Part shown: positions 7,935 to 17,166 of the stretch, piece by piece
Position numbering within the stretch: the stretch's first letter is position 1
Layout of the letters: every line of letters begins with the position of its first letter
From: Prevotella sp. oral taxon 475
Lineage (GTDB): Bacteria; Bacteroidota; Bacteroidia; Bacteroidales; Bacteroidaceae
Assembly (NCBI RefSeq): GCF_018127805.1
Contig: NZ_CP072334.1
Location: forward strand, 1,032,001 to 1,096,000
Reading direction: 5' to 3'
Length of the DNA: 64,000 nt
The notes under the pieces: model-generated
Told to the model about the DNA's origin: nothing
Database searches by the model: none
The model's input: only the letters and a program-made list of their open reading frames with translations
Position numbers and translations under genes: made by a program

Positions 7935-8714
7935 ATGAAAACAAAACATTTCACATTGCTGCTCATCGCCATACTGGCGGTGTGCGGCGCGCAGGCAGCA
8001 GGGCTGTCGGGCAGAGACATCATGCAGAAAGTAAGAAACCGCGCAGACGGCGACACACGTTCTGCCACCATCGAAATGACGCTCATTCAGAAGAGCGGCC
8101 ATAAGCGTGTGAGGAAACTCGAATCGTGGGCAATGGACATAGGCAATGATACGAAGAAAATCATGTTCTTCACCTATCCCGGCGACGTGAAGGGTACGGG
8201 ATTCCTCACTTGGGACTACGACAATACCGCCAAGGTGGACGATAAGTGGCTCTATCTTCCGGCAATGAAAAAGACGAGGCGCATCAGCGGGAAGTCGTCG
8301 AAAACCGATTACTTCATGGGCAGCGACTTTACCTACAACGATATGAGCGCCCGCAGCGTGGACGAAGAGAAGCATACGCTTCTGCGCGAAGAAATGTTGG
8401 GCGGTCAAAAATGTTGGGTGGTAGAGTCGGTACCCAACGACAAGGATGAGATTTACACACGCCGCGTCACCTGGGTTCGGCAGGACTGCCTGATGGCGAT
8501 AAAGGCGGAATACTACGACAAGCTGAACAAGCTGCACCGTAGGCTCACGATTTCCAACATAAATAAAGTGCAGGGCTTCTGGACGATGCACCATATGCAG
8601 ATGGAGAATGTACAGACGGGACACAAAACCATTATCCGTATGGAAAATCAGAAGTTCAACGTAAAGGTATCGCCTAACCTTTTCACCGTTTCCCAACTTG
8701 AGAAAGGACTCTGA
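7935..8714 (+). CDS. Outer-membrane lipoprotein-sorting (LolA-like) periplasmic protein
   Basis: A 259-residue secreted protein. Residues 1-21 form a signal peptide ending in AQA. The mature part has the LolA/LolB-like half-barrel signature of MMPL-associated proteins: GRDIMQKVRNRADG, repeated R/K-rich strands (RKLESWAMD), the core KWLYLPAMKKTRRISGKSS, and a FMGSDFTYNDM strand. Such proteins carry a lipid-like cargo across the periplasm. The neighbours support this: an inner-membrane MMPL permease before it and an outer-membrane barrel one base after its stop. The three probably form one envelope-spanning lipid or efflux path. The cargo is not known. It is distinct from the housekeeping LolA, which is normally a stand-alone gene. 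Confidence 0.85.
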   Translation: MKTKHFTLLLIAILAVCGAQAAGLSGRDIMQKVRNRADGDTRSATIEMTLIQKSGHKRVRKLESWAMDIGNDTKKIMFFTYPGDVKGTGFLTWDYDNTAKVDDKWLYLPAMKKTRRISGKSSKTDYFMGSDFTYNDMSARSVDEEKHTLLREEMLGGQKCWVVESVPNDKDEIYTRRVTWVRQDCLMAIKAEYYDKLNKLHRRLTISNINKVQGFWTMHHMQMENVQTGHKTIIRMENQKFNVKVSPNLFTVSQLEKGL

Positions 8715-8715
8715 T

Positions 8716-10032
8716 ATGAAACCGATGCGATTATGTATGCTCTTGCTTGTGCCGATACTCTCGGTGCAGGTATCAGCCCAAATCGATAATACATTGCCGG
8801 CCGATAGCGACACCATCGGTTCGGAATGCACTCCGCAGGAAACGGTCAATGCATCGGACGATAACGCCTTGCAGGTGCAGGTGAAAGGTTTTCTTGATAC
8901 CTACCATGCCGTCAGAACAGAGGGACGCGCCGACTGGATGGCTTCGCGGACTCGGGCGCGGGGAGAACTCAAACTCGAGAAAGGGGCGGCTTCGCTCTTC
9001 CTATCCCTGAACGCCACCTACAACGGAATATTGAAAGAACGCACAGGACTGGAATTGCGCGAGGCTTATCTCTCTTATGCAAAGGGCAACTTCGACCTGC
9101 GCGTGGGGCGGCAGATTGTCGTATGGGGCGTGGCGGATGCACTGCGCATTACCGATTGCGTGTCGCCGTTCGACTATACTGAGTTTCTCGCACAAGACTA
9201 CGACGACATTCGCATGCCCGTCAACGGACTGCGTGCAAAATACACAAGAGGTTCGGTCACCCTTGAAGCCGTGTGCAATCCTGTGGTAGACTTTTTTATT
9301 CTGCCGACAGACGAGCGCAATCCGTGGGCAATACGCCTGCCGTCTGCACCACTGCCTTACACCACCGACTTGGAAAGCGGCAAGCCGGAGAAGAAAATCA
9401 GGAATATGGAGTTTGGCGGACGGGCAAGCGTCAATCTCAGCGGAATAGACTTCTCCGTGAGTGCCTTGCGGACGTGGAACAAGCTGCCCGCCCTTTGCCC
9501 AGCCCTGTCGGGCGATGGAAGGACGCTCTACATCAACGGACAGTACCGCCGTATGACGATGTTGGGTGCCGACTGCTCATTGCCCGTCGGTCAGTTTATC
9601 CTCCGCGCCGAAGTCGCCGAGTATATAGGCGAGGCACAAGGAAGCGGCTTGGGGCAGAATGCCGTGCGGCGCAACACCCTCAACGCCCTTGCAGGGGTAG
9701 ACTGGTATCCGGGTAACGACTGGAACATCAGCGTGCAGTATTGCCATAAATACACATCGGGCAATCTCGCAGCACTCTCCGTCTATCGCAATGCCGGGCT
9801 TGCCACAGCAAGACTCTCAAAGGAACTGCTGCACAACACGCTGAAACTCTCCACCTTTGCCTACATCGATGTGGCAAGCGGCGGCATTTTCAACCGCCTT
9901 TCCGCCTCCTATTCTCTCAACGACGATATAGAACTAACCGCCGGTTACGACTATTTCCATGCCGACAAAGGCAAGTTTGCCATGTATGGTAAGAACTCCG
10001 AAGCGTGGGTGAAGATGAAATACAGTTTCTGA
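8716..10032 (+). CDS. Outer-membrane beta-barrel protein (DUF1302-like) of the MMPL operon
   Basis: A 438-residue protein if started at the ATG at 8716, one base after the previous stop. That start gives a clean signal peptide (MKPMRLCMLLLVPILSVQVSAQ region). A TTG start at 8698 is possible but would place charged residues first. The rest is alternating amphipathic strands (LRVGRQIVVWGVADALRITD, GVDWYPGNDWNISVQY) ending in an aromatic residue, F438, as barrel proteins do. The GRQIVVWG segment and the link to MMPL and LolA-like genes match the DUF1302/DUF1329 partnership known in Gram-negatives. It is probably the outer-membrane receiver or exit for the cargo. The family name is medium confidence; the barrel assignment is stronger. 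Confidence 0.75.
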   Translation: MKPMRLCMLLLVPILSVQVSAQIDNTLPADSDTIGSECTPQETVNASDDNALQVQVKGFLDTYHAVRTEGRADWMASRTRARGELKLEKGAASLFLSLNATYNGILKERTGLELREAYLSYAKGNFDLRVGRQIVVWGVADALRITDCVSPFDYTEFLAQDYDDIRMPVNGLRAKYTRGSVTLEAVCNPVVDFFILPTDERNPWAIRLPSAPLPYTTDLESGKPEKKIRNMEFGGRASVNLSGIDFSVSALRTWNKLPALCPALSGDGRTLYINGQYRRMTMLGADCSLPVGQFILRAEVAEYIGEAQGSGLGQNAVRRNTLNALAGVDWYPGNDWNISVQYCHKYTSGNLAALSVYRNAGLATARLSKELLHNTLKLSTFAYIDVASGGIFNRLSASYSLNDDIELTAGYDYFHADKGKFAMYGKNSEAWVKMKYSF

Positions 10033-10100
10033 CTCCATTTTAAATGCACGAAATGACTATACTCAAAATAAAAATATCATGTGAAGATGCATAAAGAAGA

Positions 10101-10159
10101 AAAGTAGAATGTAGTCATGGGGGAGTAATGTTTGTTTTCTCCAACTACATTCTAACTTT
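10101..10159. repeat. Long inverted repeat after the MMPL operon
   Basis: AAAG plus TAGAATGTAGT (10101-10115) pairs with ACTACATTCTA (10144-10154) and CTTT (10156-10159), an 11-bp perfect stem extended by 4 bp past one bulge, enclosing 28 nt. It sits between the barrel gene and a recombinase fossil. It could be the operon terminator or an element end. Confidence 0.6.
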
Positions 10160-10166
10160 CTTTCTA

Positions 10167-10860
10167 TCACAATTTTATATCTTTTGTAGTTATGTCGTGG
10201 GTTGATATCGGTGAAAGAGAAGTTTCCTCTGTCTGATGTTTCCTTATTAACCTGTCCATCTCCTCCAAAATCTTATTGTCGGTTATTTGTGCATAGATTT
10301 GAGTGCTTGAGATAGAGGTGTGCCCCATCATTTTGGCAATGCTCTCAATGGGGATTCCTGCACTTAAACTCATTGTGCCAAACATGTGCCTTGCCATATG
10401 GTAGGACAATCACTCTCTGATACCACAAGCTCTGCTCACGATACTTAGCTTTACGTTCATCACTCTACGGCTGCAATTACAGTGAAAGACAAGGCCATTG
10501 CCTTTTTTTTCACCATTTGTCTTTCTTTATTCATTGGTTGTTCTTCCTTACATTGATTGATGAGGGCTTCCACTATCGAGTGCAGAGGCACAATAAACTC
10601 TACTTTCGCCTTTTGCCATTCCTTTCGGATATATCTTTCTTTGTCCGTCGACTGCCGTCTGGATATGTTCAAATTGCAAATGTTCCATATCAGTAATTGC
10701 CAAGCCTTTAAAACAGAAAAATCCGTCTTGCTTGTCTCGTCTGTTTGTTAAGAATCTTTAATGCTGTAAGTTTGGCAACTTCGCTCTTTTGCAGAAAACG
10801 TATCTTTTGTTCCGCTTTCTTGTACTTGGCATTCCCAAAAGGATTGCAATGGATGAGCCT
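10167..10860 (-). pseudogene. Decayed tyrosine recombinase (integrase) fossil
   Basis: Pieces of one integrase can be read on the minus strand in changing frames. In 5' to 3' order: HCNPFGNAKYKKAEQKIRF (about 10858-10800); then GFFCFKGLAITDMEHLQFEHIQ, the FxxFTGLAxxD core (about 10722-10657); then RYIRKEWQKAKVEFIVPLHS, the catalytic-lysine strand, in another frame (about 10640-10580); and finally HMARHMFGTM and GHTSISSTQIYAQIT, the HxxR and GH...Y box (10409-10167), in a third position. The order matches intact relatives such as the gene at 12038-13279, but frameshifts and missing pieces separate them. The enzyme is dead. It marks an old integration. Confidence 0.8.
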
Positions 10861-11664
10861 TTAGCTGACCCCATGGTACATCAGCCTACTCAACCAACAA
10901 AGGTAACGATTCATGGTTACTATTGCCATACTTTGCCCTTTCAAATAGAAGCAGTATTCCTCAAACTAATCTTCCGTTATAGTGACTATGGCTATATCCG
11001 CCATTCTCTTATCTTTTACGAACTCTGTAAGTAACTTGTCTGAATAGAAAAGATTCTGATAAGTGCTTCCTGCTCTTGACTTGCCCACGCACTCTTTACG
11101 GATTGCCGTTCAGCTTTACTCATGGCAAAGCGTTCCTCACTTACGCAGGAAACTGCCGGCCAAAGCAAAAGCCACACGAGTGAAAATAATTCAGTTACCG
11201 AATGCTGTACCATCGTTATCTACATCAAAAAGGTAACACTCTGGTAATTGAACTTCTGCCTAAATCTGTATATTCCTGCCCTTTACAAATAGACTAGTTT
11301 TATGCAAATCATCCCGTTTCATACTCATTATCAGTTAGTTTACATCAACTTCGATATTTCTCCATTTTCATTGATTAGTTACACACACGCAGAAATTTCT
11401 TCTCGCAAAGAAATAAATTTATTTACGGGAAGCAATTTGGGTGCATACCCTTATCTATAAAATCGCAAATAACAGCAGGTGATATCTTTTGAGAATGTAA
11501 CAAAAAATAAAAGTCGTCCTTAACTTTGCAAGCAACTATGAGATGATAAAAGCAAAACGTGCCTGCAAAGTCTATTACAAGCAAAGTCCTCCTTCGGCAT
11601 CTTTACCGTTGGAGGGCTTATTCCTCTTTACTTTCTTATTATCTATTCTAGATCTGTTTGTGTG
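10861..11664. other. Low-information mobile-element debris
   Basis: I can support no gene in this 800-bp stretch. A TAACTTTG element at 11521-11528 resembles a -7 box without a good -33 partner. It is followed by a 41-codon ATG frame (11543-11668) containing a CCTCC/GGAGG hairpin. The frame is unlike anything I recognise and may be chance. Base composition is AT-richer than in the flanking genes, consistent with remnant foreign DNA. Confidence 0.4.
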
Positions 11665-12018
11665 TTAATTAACACATGCTGCATCAAGACAGAAGATGAT
11701 AGATGTTTCTGGCTTTCGACAGAGGGAGCCTGTGACTTTCTTGCGCAGTTGGCGGGCAGCAGAGCTATCGATGCGGTAGGCAAGAGCAAGCAATAAGTCG
11801 AGGTTGTAGACATCAGCGTAGTTGCCGTTCTCTAAGACTGCGAACTGTGTCGTGTGGTACGGCAGCAACACACCCGAGCGATATATCGCCCGAATGGTAT
11901 GCCTGATATGTGTTGCCGTGGTGTTGAACAGTTCGGCAATTTCAGCAAGGGTCATCCATATCTCTCCCAGCGGAATATGAAGAACGGGAGGCTCAAAGGT
12001 AATTATATTGCGTTTCAT
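11665..12018 (-). CDS. Small RhuM-like N-terminal-domain protein
   Basis: A 117-residue protein from the ATG at 12018, chosen because GGAGAAAAGAC stands just before it. An upstream in-frame ATG at 12060 would overlap the integrase end. Residues about 20-90 (IWMTLAEIAELFNTTATHIRHTI, then YNLDLLLALAYRIDSSAARQLRKK) match the pattern of the N-terminal half of RhuM/virulence-associated proteins: a helix-turn-helix-like segment followed by the VYNLDxxxAxxYRxxS motif. The usual C-terminal half is missing. It is encoded 19 bp downstream of an intact tyrosine recombinase on the same strand, as accessory genes of integrative elements often are. Function unknown; DNA binding is plausible. Confidence 0.55.
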   Translation of the reverse strand: MKRNIITFEPPVLHIPLGEIWMTLAEIAELFNTTATHIRHTIRAIYRSGVLLPYHTTQFAVLENGNYADVYNLDLLLALAYRIDSSAARQLRKKVTGSLCRKPETSIIFCLDAACVN

Positions 12019-12037
12019 TGTCTTTTCTCCTTTTTCG

Positions 12038-13279
12038 TTAAATGAGGGTTGCTGCGGCATGATTGCTGATGTCGGTCAGTTTTGTGGAAAGAGTATCCAT
12101 TTCCCTACCTAATTTTTCGTTGGTTATCTTGGCGTATATCTGCGTGCTGGTGATACATTTGTGTCCCAACAGACTGCTAACCGATTCGATGGGCATGCCG
12201 TTAGAAAGACATACTACCGTTGCCATAGTGTGCCGGGCTACGTGCCATGTGACATGTTTGTCGATGCCGCATTTCTTCATGATGGTTTTGAGGAGATTGC
12301 AGCAGTAGACGTGCGAGGGAATGGGAAAGAGATATTCATTGCGGCTGAGTCCGCTATACTTCTCGAGGATTTGCAGGGGAATATCGAGCAATTTAACGTT
12401 TACCTCCACGCTTGTCTTCTGTCGGCGGGTACGTATCCACACATCGCCGTCGAGTGGACTGCGGACGATATTCTCTTCCCGAAGGTTCTTCAAATCAATG
12501 TAGGCAAGTCCCGTAAAAGTGCAGAAGAGAAACATATCGCGAATGAAGGTTTGTGCGGGTGTGAGTTTGGGGACACCAATGAGCAGTCTGATTTCTTCCT
12601 TTGTCAGGAACACCCGCTCGGGTCTTTGCTGGCTGATATTGTAATCGGAAAAGGGATAGCGAACCAGCCAGCCGTTCTCCACGGCTCGATGCATGAGCAT
12701 CCGCACAGGAAAACTATAAAGCCAAACGGTGTTATGGCTCAAATGGCAATAAGTGAGCAGAAATGTTTCGAGGTCGGTGGCAAAAGTGGGTTGGATTTCT
12801 TTTAAGGCGATATCGCTAAGATGGTGTCTGGTTTGCAGGAAGCTTTTCAGATGCTTATACACGGCATGATATTTTTGAAGGGTTCGCTTGGACTTTAAGC
12901 CGCATTCCACCTTTTGGGCGTAGTCTGTCAGGAAGTCGTCGTAGAGGGTGATGAGGGTATGTTTGCGGTATTCCAAGCCTTGAAAGGCATTGCGCACCTT
13001 TTCGGCGGTGACGAAGTTGTCGCGCTCCATGATTTCCTGATAATGTTTTGTAATGGCGGCACGCAGCTTGTCGAGTGCACGATTGATATCGCGTGCCGTG
13101 ATGCTTTTGCCAATGGCTCGTCCGCCTTTGATGCCCCAGAGTTTTGCTTCGATGGAAACCTTACAGCTGAACTGTGCCTGTGTGCCGTCCACGGTGATGC
13201 GTCCCATGATGGGCGAGGTGCCGTCTTTCTTTACCTTGTTCTTCTTTAAGTAGAAGATGACTGAAAATGTACTCTTCAT
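12038..13279 (-). CDS. Tyrosine recombinase / site-specific integrase, intact
   Basis: A 413-residue integrase from the ATG at 13279; an in-frame extension upstream lacks family features. Layout: an N-terminal arm-type domain (YLKKNKVKKDGTSPIMGRIT, about residues 9-28); a SAM-like core-binding domain (about 100-200); and a catalytic domain with FLFCTFTGLAYIDL, RRQKTSVEV (catalytic lysine), HVARHTMATVV (HxxR) and GHKCITSTQIYAKIT (His and nucleophilic Tyr). As in IntDOT-type Bacteroidota recombinases, the place of the first catalytic arginine is taken by another residue in TGLAYID. It lies next to a RhuM-like gene and a decayed relative, so this is probably the surviving end of an integrative element. 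No element boundaries were found. Confidence 0.9.
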   Translation of the reverse strand: MKSTFSVIFYLKKNKVKKDGTSPIMGRITVDGTQAQFSCKVSIEAKLWGIKGGRAIGKSITARDINRALDKLRAAITKHYQEIMERDNFVTAEKVRNAFQGLEYRKHTLITLYDDFLTDYAQKVECGLKSKRTLQKYHAVYKHLKSFLQTRHHLSDIALKEIQPTFATDLETFLLTYCHLSHNTVWLYSFPVRMLMHRAVENGWLVRYPFSDYNISQQRPERVFLTKEEIRLLIGVPKLTPAQTFIRDMFLFCTFTGLAYIDLKNLREENIVRSPLDGDVWIRTRRQKTSVEVNVKLLDIPLQILEKYSGLSRNEYLFPIPSHVYCCNLLKTIMKKCGIDKHVTWHVARHTMATVVCLSNGMPIESVSSLLGHKCITSTQIYAKITNEKLGREMDTLSTKLTDISNHAAATLI

Positions 13280-13623
13280 TGTGTTCCTTTCTTTGTTTGC
13301 AAAATTATTCAATGCAGAGTCATTCGTCACTACGCAAATCGCGGAGGATTGTGGAAATCGAAGCGGGAGAGGAAGAATTTCCATTGGTTATCTCTTTTCT
13401 ATCTCATACTCATACCTCTATCATATTGCTATTTCCCCGTCTTTCCTCTCTTTGCCGCCATCGCAAAAGAGGTTACGAATTGGCAACTGAACGATGGCCG
13501 TAAAGTGCCTTTTCATGGTATAGCGTGACTTTCTTACGCATCCGATTATCACGTCTAAGAACTTGATTCACAACTCAATTGCTACATTTTTCCTATTTTC
13601 TGATTTTATAGAAGCCTTTGATG

Positions 13624-13702
13624 TGTAAAAGCTAAGAAAACGCATGCCGAAAGCTAAGAAAATGAAGTGCAAAAGCTAAGAGATGGGAAAACTGTTCGGC
13701 GG
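13624..13702. repeat. 79-bp direct repeat, left copy (AGCTAAG family)
   Basis: It matches 24663-24741 at 75 of 79 positions with no gaps. Inside it GCTAAG recurs at 13631, 13653 and 13675, a 22-bp period. The two copies bracket the five-gene SusC/SusD/protease operon. Shorter members of the same word family occur near 31124 and 57565. Confidence 0.9.
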
Positions 13703-13983
13703 GGAGTGAAATTTCGTTTGACAAAGAATGGGATTCTTTTTACTTCATCAAGGCTATTATGCGGCGGTGTTGTTGGGATGTGAACTTGCAAATGGAGATA
13801 AGTATAATGAAAAATACGAATTAAGAGAATAAAGGTTCGTGTGCCAATTGACCGCGCCTTAGATATGTAAATGTGGACGGCAACCTGGTAATCTATATAA
13901 ATTACACATTTTGCAAATACGGGTTGAAAAGTTCTCTAATTGCTAAAAATATGGGGTGGAAAGAAAAAAATTCTCTCGTTTAA

Positions 13984-14014
13984 CTTGATTTTAGAAAATT
14001 GTTGCATATATTTG
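13984..14014 (+). promoter_or_regulatory. Promoter of the SusC/SusD/protease operon
   Basis: TATATTTG at 14007-14014 fits the TAnnTTTG -7 element and CTTG at 13984-13987 stands 19 bp upstream as the -33 element. The expected start near 14020 leaves a 5' leader of about 130 nt before the SusC ATG. No sigma/anti-sigma pair or hybrid regulator is adjacent. Confidence 0.65.
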
Positions 14015-14150
14015 CAGCGCAGTAATGCTCAAGAGAAAATTTGGATAAAAGTTAAAATAGGATTATATAAGCTGAAACTCCCTAACATGCGAATTGTATG
14101 GAAGGTGTAGATCCAGGCCAAAACTATAATCAACCTAAATAATTACATTT

Positions 14151-17150
14151 ATGAAAGTAAGAATTTGGATGTTGACCCTTTGCTTGCTAACCGGATTGAG
14201 TTCGGTTTTGGCACAAACGATCACAGTGAAGGGAAACATCGTAGATGAAAACGGGGAAGCCTTGCCTGGCGTAAGCATTGTCCCAAAGTCGGCCCCGAAG
14301 ACGGGCACCGTGTCTAACATAGACGGTAAGTTTACTATCAGCGTGCGGAACGGAGAGAAACTTACGTTTAGTTTCATGGGTTATAACAGTCAAGAGTTGG
14401 CCGCCGCACCCCAAATGAACGTGCGGATGGAACCCTCGGACCTGACTTTGAACGACGTTGTTGTGGTGGGTTACATGGAACGAAAGGTAACTAACACCTC
14501 GGCCTCTGTGGTGAAGGTGAGTGCCAAAGATCTAGCCATGAAACCCGTAGCCAATCCGTTGGATGCCGTTCAGGGTAAAGTGAGTGGCTTGCAGGTGTTC
14601 TCCTCGTCGGGCGAACCATCTTCGCGCCTGTCGATGGCTTTGCACGGACAAGGCTCGTTGGGAGCTGGCACGGGCTTGCTCATCATTCTCGACGGCATGC
14701 AGGTTAGCATGGCCGTGCTGCAATCTATGAATTCGAACGACATTGAGAGTGTGCAGTTCCTGAAAGATGCTGCTGCCACCTCTATATATGGTGCGCGTGC
14801 AGCCAACGGTGTTATGTACGTAACCACCAAACGCGGGCGAACCGAAACGCGCCCAACTATCAATCTCAGGGCACAATATGCCGTTTCGTCGTTGGCCAAC
14901 ACCGATTATTTCGACCAACTGATGTCTGGCCCCGAACTGTTGCGCTATTATCAGGAGACAGGTATTTACACAGCCGACCAAATAGCGGCCTTAAAGAGCA
15001 AGTATTTCAAGGAAACCGACTTCCAATGGTATAAGTATGTGTACCAGCCCGCACCCATGTATACGGCCGATGTGTCGGTATCGGGCGGCACATCGGCCGT
15101 AAGATACTACCTCTCGGGTGGTGCATTGAGTCAAGACGGACTGCGTATGGGGTCGAGTTACAAGAAAGCTTTCGGCCGCATCAACCTCGATGCGAAACTG
15201 GCCGAATGGGTTCGCGCTGGTGTAAACACCCAAATAGCATACGACGATACCCGCGTTTCGCCCTTCGGCAGCAACAATGCGGTGGGCGGAGGCTTAGCGG
15301 CCATGAACGCACCCTTTGCATCGCCCTACGATCCTAATACCGGAAAGGAACTGGAACGTGTGCCACTGCTCGACATTACCACGCCTAGGCACGTTATCTC
15401 AACCAATCCCGCCAAGACCAACGCCTTTATCCTGTCGGCCAATGGAAGCCTAACGCTCACCCCGATAAAAGATCTTACCCTGCGTTCGCTTGTAGGTTTG
15501 GAGTTGAATTACGGTGATAGCCGTTCGCGTACCTTGCCTAGCTACTATCGTGCATACGGTAATGGCAGTGCCGAACGTGGCTACTCGATGGTGTCGAACT
15601 TCACCATCACCAACACCGCAGCCTATAACATGGGCTTTGGCGACCATCATATCACGGCCTTGTTGGGTCACGAATACACCAATTACACAGACGATGGCTT
15701 CTCGGCATCGGGTTCGGGTATCTTAGACGACCGTCTTACCCTGCTCAATAACGCCACCCAAAAGAAGAATGTAGGTGAAGAAACCAACAGCTACGCTTTC
15801 CTTTCGTTCTTCACCCAGCTGTCTTACGACTTCTCCGAGCGTTATTTCGTCGACTTGGTTTTACGTAACGACGCTTCTTCGCGCTTTGGTCGCAACAAGC
15901 GTAATGGCTTGTTCTGGTCGGTGGGACTGTTGTGGAAGGCTAAGGGCGAAAACTTCCTTAAAGACGTTTCGTGGATTAACGAACTAGACTTCAAGACCAG
16001 CTACGGTACGCAAGGTAACTCTTCGATACCCCCTTACAGCACTTCATCGTACGTTGGAAAGGTTGGACAGAAGAAAGGCGGCATGAGCTTGGGCTTCGTT
16101 AGTCTTGGAAACCCCGACCTAGGATGGGAACATCAGAGCAAATTTACTGTGGGCGTGAAAACTCGCTTGCTAAATCGACTGGACCTAAACTTAGAATATT
16201 ACAACCGTATAACGAGCAACATGCTCTTCGAAGTTCCGTTGCCCTACACCTCGGGTATGCCTGTGGGCAAGGAAGGTTATGCCACTCGCTATGAGAATGT
16301 TGGTCGCTACCTGAACCACGGTATTGACTTCCAACTGGGCGCAGACATCCTTCGCGGGCGCGATTGGGGTGTTTCGGCCAACGTTAACTTCAACTACAAC
16401 CGCGATAAGGTGCTTGAACTGTTCGAAGGACGTCAGTCGTGGCACGAGCCAGGCGGCCAACTCGCCTACATGGTAGGTAAACCTGTTACCTTCGTTCTTC
16501 CGCTTTACAAGGGCGTGAACCCCGAAACTGGTGTGCCCGAATGGTATAAACCAGGTGCCGACAAGAACCAAACGCGTCGCGACGACAACGACGTGGTGTC
16601 CGAATATACCTCTTCGCTTAGTCAAAACACAGGCATAAACGCTTACACTCCCTTTACGGGCGGATGGGGAATATCAGCCTATTGGAAAGGATTTTACCTC
16701 AACGCCGACTTCTTCGTTGCTCTAGGCAAGCACATGATTTCGATGGATAAGCAGTTTTACGAGAACGATTACCACGTACGTAACCGCGAAGGAAACTACA
16801 ATGGGTCGCGTAGGCTGTTCGACTATTGGAAGAAACCGGGCGACAACACTGAGTATCCCTCGTTGGCATGGGTGCGCCAAGCCAACCACCAAAGCAATTA
16901 TGTTGACTCGAAGATGCTTGAAGACGCCTCGTTCATGCGTTTGAAGAACTTCACTTTGGGCTACGACATCCCTCGAAAAAGCCTCGGACGTCAGAACATC
17001 GTTCGTACCGCGAAAGTGTTTTTCACAGGTCGCAACCTGCTGACCTTTACCAAATTCCGCGGCATCGACCCCGAAGTGAACCGCAATGTTTCGTATGGCG
17101 TCAATCCCAACACCAAGCAATTGAGCGTGGGAGTGGAGATAGGACTCTAA
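14151..17150 (+). CDS. SusC/RagA-family TonB-linked outer-membrane transporter
   Basis: A 999-residue TonB-dependent importer. Signal peptide at residues 1-22 (ends VLAQ), then a carboxypeptidase-D-like regulatory domain (about 23-95: VKGNIVDENGEALPGVSI, FSFMGYNSQE). The TonB-box region (LNDVVVVGYMERKVTNTSASV) and the plug follow, with the family signature LKDAAATSIYGARAANGVMYVTTKRG at about 205-230. A 22-strand barrel fills the rest. It lacks an N-terminal STN domain, so direct signalling to an anti-sigma factor is not expected. It pairs with the SusD-like gene 16 bp downstream. With a protease two genes later, the imported material is more likely peptide than glycan, by analogy with RagAB of Porphyromonas, which binds oligopeptides. 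That substrate call is inference. Confidence 0.93.
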   Translation: MKVRIWMLTLCLLTGLSSVLAQTITVKGNIVDENGEALPGVSIVPKSAPKTGTVSNIDGKFTISVRNGEKLTFSFMGYNSQELAAAPQMNVRMEPSDLTLNDVVVVGYMERKVTNTSASVVKVSAKDLAMKPVANPLDAVQGKVSGLQVFSSSGEPSSRLSMALHGQGSLGAGTGLLIILDGMQVSMAVLQSMNSNDIESVQFLKDAAATSIYGARAANGVMYVTTKRGRTETRPTINLRAQYAVSSLANTDYFDQLMSGPELLRYYQETGIYTADQIAALKSKYFKETDFQWYKYVYQPAPMYTADVSVSGGTSAVRYYLSGGALSQDGLRMGSSYKKAFGRINLDAKLAEWVRAGVNTQIAYDDTRVSPFGSNNAVGGGLAAMNAPFASPYDPNTGKELERVPLLDITTPRHVISTNPAKTNAFILSANGSLTLTPIKDLTLRSLVGLELNYGDSRSRTLPSYYRAYGNGSAERGYSMVSNFTITNTAAYNMGFGDHHITALLGHEYTNYTDDGFSASGSGILDDRLTLLNNATQKKNVGEETNSYAFLSFFTQLSYDFSERYFVDLVLRNDASSRFGRNKRNGLFWSVGLLWKAKGENFLKDVSWINELDFKTSYGTQGNSSIPPYSTSSYVGKVGQKKGGMSLGFVSLGNPDLGWEHQSKFTVGVKTRLLNRLDLNLEYYNRITSNMLFEVPLPYTSGMPVGKEGYATRYENVGRYLNHGIDFQLGADILRGRDWGVSANVNFNYNRDKVLELFEGRQSWHEPGGQLAYMVGKPVTFVLPLYKGVNPETGVPEWYKPGADKNQTRRDDNDVVSEYTSSLSQNTGINAYTPFTGGWGISAYWKGFYLNADFFVALGKHMISMDKQFYENDYHVRNREGNYNGSRRLFDYWKKPGDNTEYPSLAWVRQANHQSNYVDSKMLEDASFMRLKNFTLGYDIPRKSLGRQNIVRTAKVFFTGRNLLTFTKFRGIDPEVNRNVSYGVNPNTKQLSVGVEIGL

Positions 17151-17166
17151 CAACAACACACAAATA

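Larger units (their letters stand above)
13280..14150. other. Intergenic region between integrase and SusC operon
   Basis: 870 bp without a supportable gene. It contains one arm of a 79-bp direct repeat (13624-13702) and, near its end, the promoter of the SusC operon. The rest is AT-rich and featureless to my reading. Confidence 0.6.

Noticed and set aside
10460..10672. Separate 70-residue gene
   Set aside because: Its middle (IRKEWQKAKVEFIVPLHS) is a frame-shifted piece of the integrase fossil, not a gene of its own.
11016..11213. 65-codon minus-strand frame in the element debris
   Set aside because: No family resemblance, no promoter or ribosome-binding context, and it lies in decayed DNA.
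11543..11668. 41-codon leader-like ORF after a TAACTTTG box
   Set aside because: The -33 element is missing and there is no co-oriented gene to regulate, so it is kept only as a note.
14021..14150. Riboswitch in the SusC leader
   Set aside because: I can identify no known aptamer motif; the leader is AT-rich and unstructured by eye.
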